A stretch of DNA of 45,583 nucleotides from Acidobacteriota bacterium (GTDB lineage Bacteria > Acidobacteriota > Blastocatellia > Pyrinomonadales > Pyrinomonadaceae). Where the stretch lies: assembly GCA_003222975.1 (NCBI GenBank), contig QHXN01000112.1, positions 1 through 45,583 of the forward strand, read 5' to 3'. The notes beneath the pieces are model-generated. The model was not told the origin of the DNA. It was given only the letters and a program-made list of their open reading frames with translations, and searched no databases. Of this stretch, positions 43,844 through 45,583 are shown piece by piece. The position numbers and the translations under genes are program-made. Numbering within the stretch: the stretch's first letter is position 1; every line of letters starts with the position of its first letter.

Positions 43844-45079
43844 TCAGCCCTTCGGCGCGCGGTAGCCTTCGCGGGCGCGCACCTGCGCGTCCTTCACATT
43901 GCGCACGGTGACGCGGATGTTGCGGAAAGCGCCGTCGCGCGCCTTGTTGGTCGGGTAGTAGCCTAAGGAGTACTGCGTGCCGATGTCTTCGGCGACCTGG
44001 CGGAAGGCGCGCTGCGCGTCGCGCAGGTCGGCGACGGGGAAGGTCTTGCCGCCGGTCTCGCGCGCGAGCTGGTTCATCTCCCGGCGCGCGATCTGGTAGA
44101 GCGTGCGGCTGGCGTGCATGCGCTCGAACTGGCCCATCCGGCAGAAGTCGGAGAAGTCCGCGGCGTCTGCGCCCGGCGCGATGACGCGGCGGTAGCGTTC
44201 GAGCTGCGCGTGCGAAAGCCGCAAAGCGCCGTCGTCCTGGCAGTCCTCCATCAGACGGTCTTCGACGTACTCCTCCGTGTTGACCTCGACGAAGTAGGAG
44301 ACCAGCCCCGCGCGCTTCAACATCTCGCGCGCCTCCTCGAAGTCCGAATCGCTCGTCGAGTCAACGCCGTCGGTAAGCGCGACGAGCGCGCGACGCCCGC
44401 GCAGCTCGTCCTTCGGTCTCTCGCGGAAGACCTCCTTCGCGACCCTTTCGAGGCTGTCGTAGAAGGGCGTGCCGTTGGACGCGCCGATGTTCTCGATGGC
44501 CTCCTGCAACTCCGCGCGGTCGTCGGTGAGCGGCGTTTTGACTTCGACGGTGGCGAGCTTCTCGCTCCCGTCCTGCTTCGTGTCGAAGGCGAGGACGGCG
44601 ACGCGGTCGCCGGGCCGCAGCGCCTCGACGAAGGCGCGCGCAGCGCGGCGTATGAGTCCGACCTCCTCGCGCGTCGAGCCGGAAGTGTCTAAGAGCAGCG
44701 CGACCTCGAAGGGGGCTTCGGTCGTCGAGAAGTTGGCGATCTTCTGCGGTCGCCCGTCCTCGAATATCTGGAAGTCGTCGGCGCGCAGGCCCGTCAGGGG
44801 CCGGCCCGTCTGGTCTGTGACGACCGCCGGGACTGAGACGAGCTGCGTCTCGACGCGCACCACGTCGCCCTCGTCAACCTCCTGGCCCGCGCCGTCCGCG
44901 CCCTTCGCGGGCGACTGTCTTGCGGCGGGCGTCGGCGTCGCGGCGGGCTGCGCGACGGCCCTGCGCGGGCGCTGGTGCGTCTCGTCCTGCGCGAGGCCGC
45001 CCGACGCGGCGACGAAGGCGACGAGGAGAACGAACGAAGGGAGCGCGAAGGCTTTCACGCTTGCCGGAAACTTCTGCAC
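43844..45079 (-). CDS. Secreted VWFA-domain protein (acidobacterial type)
   Basis: 411 residues from GTG 45079, chosen to give a normal signal peptide (FALPSFVLLVAFVAASGGLAQ); GTG 45058 is possible too. After a Pro/Ala/Gln linker come VVRVETQLVSVPAVVTDQTG, LRADDFQIFEDGRPQ and the MIDAS site LLDTSGSTREE, then VALTDGVDSTSDSD. The end EDIGTQYSLGYYPTNKA is the family hallmark. It lacks the glycine-rich insert of the 36039-37349 protein. It starts 26 bases before deoB on the same strand and may be co-transcribed by position only. Confidence 0.9.
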   Translation of the reverse strand: MQKFPASVKAFALPSFVLLVAFVAASGGLAQDETHQRPRRAVAQPAATPTPAARQSPAKGADGAGQEVDEGDVVRVETQLVSVPAVVTDQTGRPLTGLRADDFQIFEDGRPQKIANFSTTEAPFEVALLLDTSGSTREEVGLIRRAARAFVEALRPGDRVAVLAFDTKQDGSEKLATVEVKTPLTDDRAELQEAIENIGASNGTPFYDSLERVAKEVFRERPKDELRGRRALVALTDGVDSTSDSDFEEAREMLKRAGLVSYFVEVNTEEYVEDRLMEDCQDDGALRLSHAQLERYRRVIAPGADAADFSDFCRMGQFERMHASRTLYQIARREMNQLARETGGKTFPVADLRDAQRAFRQVAEDIGTQYSLGYYPTNKARDGAFRNIRVTVRNVKDAQVRAREGYRAPKG

Positions 45080-45155
45080 GGTCTTACACTCTCGGTAACG
45101 AAACTTCAACGTAAAATATAGCCGCAAACGCGCGCGGACGGAAAGGGCGGAGGCG
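45080..45155. promoter_or_regulatory. Divergent promoter region, AT-rich
   Basis: 76 bases between divergent genes with a distinct AT-rich patch (about 45098-45125, AACGTAAAATATAG) that is unusual in this GC-rich window and probably holds one or both promoters. No confident -35/-10 pair was assigned. Confidence 0.35.
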
Positions 45156-45347
45156 ATGCCCGTCATCGGGAGACTGGACGAGCAGGTTGACGAACGGATC
45201 ATCTCGCCGATCTCGAACCGTCGGCGCGACGAAGAACAATCTTCGGAACGACAGCGCGACGAAGAAACGCCCGCGACTTCAACACAAACGCCGTCCGAGG
45301 GTGAGAGTTCCGCGAAGACTGACGAGTTGCCTGTCTGGCTCTTGTAG
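45156..45347 (+). CDS. Small hydrophilic protein of unknown function
   Basis: 63 residues from ATG 45156 with GGAGG a few bases upstream. It opens MPVIGRLDEQVDERIISPI, continues with a very polar Arg/Glu/Ser/Thr region and ends DELPVWLL. A structured N-terminal helix and a conserved-looking hydrophobic C-terminal tail separated by a disordered linker would suit a docking peptide. It lies in the divergent region upstream of the VWFA gene. I recognise no family. Confidence 0.6.
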   Translation: MPVIGRLDEQVDERIISPISNRRRDEEQSSERQRDEETPATSTQTPSEGESSAKTDELPVWLL

Positions 45348-45353
45348 ATGGAT

Positions 45354-45463
45354 GAAGACAGACGGGGAGACCAGGTGACGGGGTGACGGGGCGAGGGCTG
45401 CGATATCCTACGCGCACGGTCTCCTTGTCATCACGTCTCCCCGTCTCCCTTTCTCCCCATCAC
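45354..45463. repeat. Imperfect inverted repeat, GGGGTGAC/GGGGAGAC words
   Basis: GACGGGGAGACCAGGTGACG and following words on the left pair loosely with GTCTCCTTGTCATCACGTCT and following words at about 45418-45463. Pairing is weaker than in the other hairpins of this type, and word order is partly shuffled. Confidence 0.6.
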
Positions 45464-45470
45464 TTCTTCC

Positions 45471-45583
45471 TTACTTCCAGATTCCGGCGGCGCGCCACTG
45501 TTCGCCGACCTTCGTCTCGTCGGCCATGCGTTTGATCTCTTCGGCTGAAAGGCGGTGGCCGAAGCGCTGCGGGCGGTCGGCGA
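45471..45583 (-). CDS. C-terminal end of an unidentified protein, truncated by window edge
   Basis: Reading from the window end, the frame encodes ADRPQRFGHRLSAEEIKRM followed by ADETKVGEQWRAAGIWK and stops at TAA 45473-45471. GC and codon use match the neighbourhood. Too short to assign a family. Confidence 0.65.
   Translation of the reverse strand, partial: ADRPQRFGHRLSAEEIKRMADETKVGEQWRAAGIWK

Overview
The window looks like a chromosomal segment of an Acidobacteriota member, most likely class Blastocatellia. The base composition is strongly GC-rich, there are two secreted VWFA-domain proteins of the acidobacterial type, the type IV pilins have the characteristic acidobacterial N-terminus, and a futalosine menaquinone pathway is present. 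This placement is inference from protein style, not from a database match. I saw no tRNA, rRNA, CRISPR array, insertion sequence or phage gene.

Layout. (1) 1-6631: a PilR-like sigma-54 activator (5' cut), two type IV pilins each with a sigma-54-like promoter, a Wzy_C/O-antigen-ligase-type membrane protein with TPRs, and a TMTC-like glycosyltransferase broken by an internal deletion; together a probable pilus and pilin-glycosylation locus. (2) 6701-9581: ABC-2 exporter (permease, TPR protein, ATPase). (3) 9607-15938: a zinc-ribbon membrane protein, a large hybrid sensor kinase, an RsbRD-N-like protein and a CheY-like regulator on the minus strand, then a degenerate kinase plus NtrC-type regulator on the plus strand. 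(4) 16058-26776: QueD, DinG-like helicase, an unlisted 46-residue peptide with an internal duplication, GlyA, ProS with a compositionally foreign editing domain, an M61 peptidase, an LCAT-like lipoprotein and LarB. (5) 27009-31510: UbiX, a GNAT, a UbiA/MqnP prenyltransferase, MqnE, a coiled-coil protein and MqnD, i.e. menaquinone by the futalosine route. (6) 31700-38744: a secreted LolA-like protein, PlsC, a broken M14 carboxypeptidase, a VWFA protein and GlgC. (7) 38895-45583: DeoC and RpiB with N-terminal extensions resembling microcompartment encapsulation peptides, split by a low-GC zeta-toxin-type module, then Hpt, DeoB, another VWFA protein, a small protein and a cut gene. DeoB, DeoC and RpiB suggest a deoxyribose/sugar-phosphate microcompartment pathway, though no shell gene is in view.

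The most unusual feature is spread over the whole window: about fifteen intergenic inverted repeats, each with arms of roughly 13-35 bases built of degenerate 6-8 base words, in several distinct word families (TTCAAAG, GATGAATG, GTCAGCA, GGGTAAAAGGGGAAGA, AACCGTGAATCGT and others). They sit at gene ends, and the arms are almost perfect reverse complements. In several places they are translated as the head or tail of the neighbouring protein. A different, REP-like nested palindrome lies at 22183-22380. Two genes (4908-6631 and 33534-35866) carry similar internal deletions with frameshifts, which may be real or may be assembly collapse.
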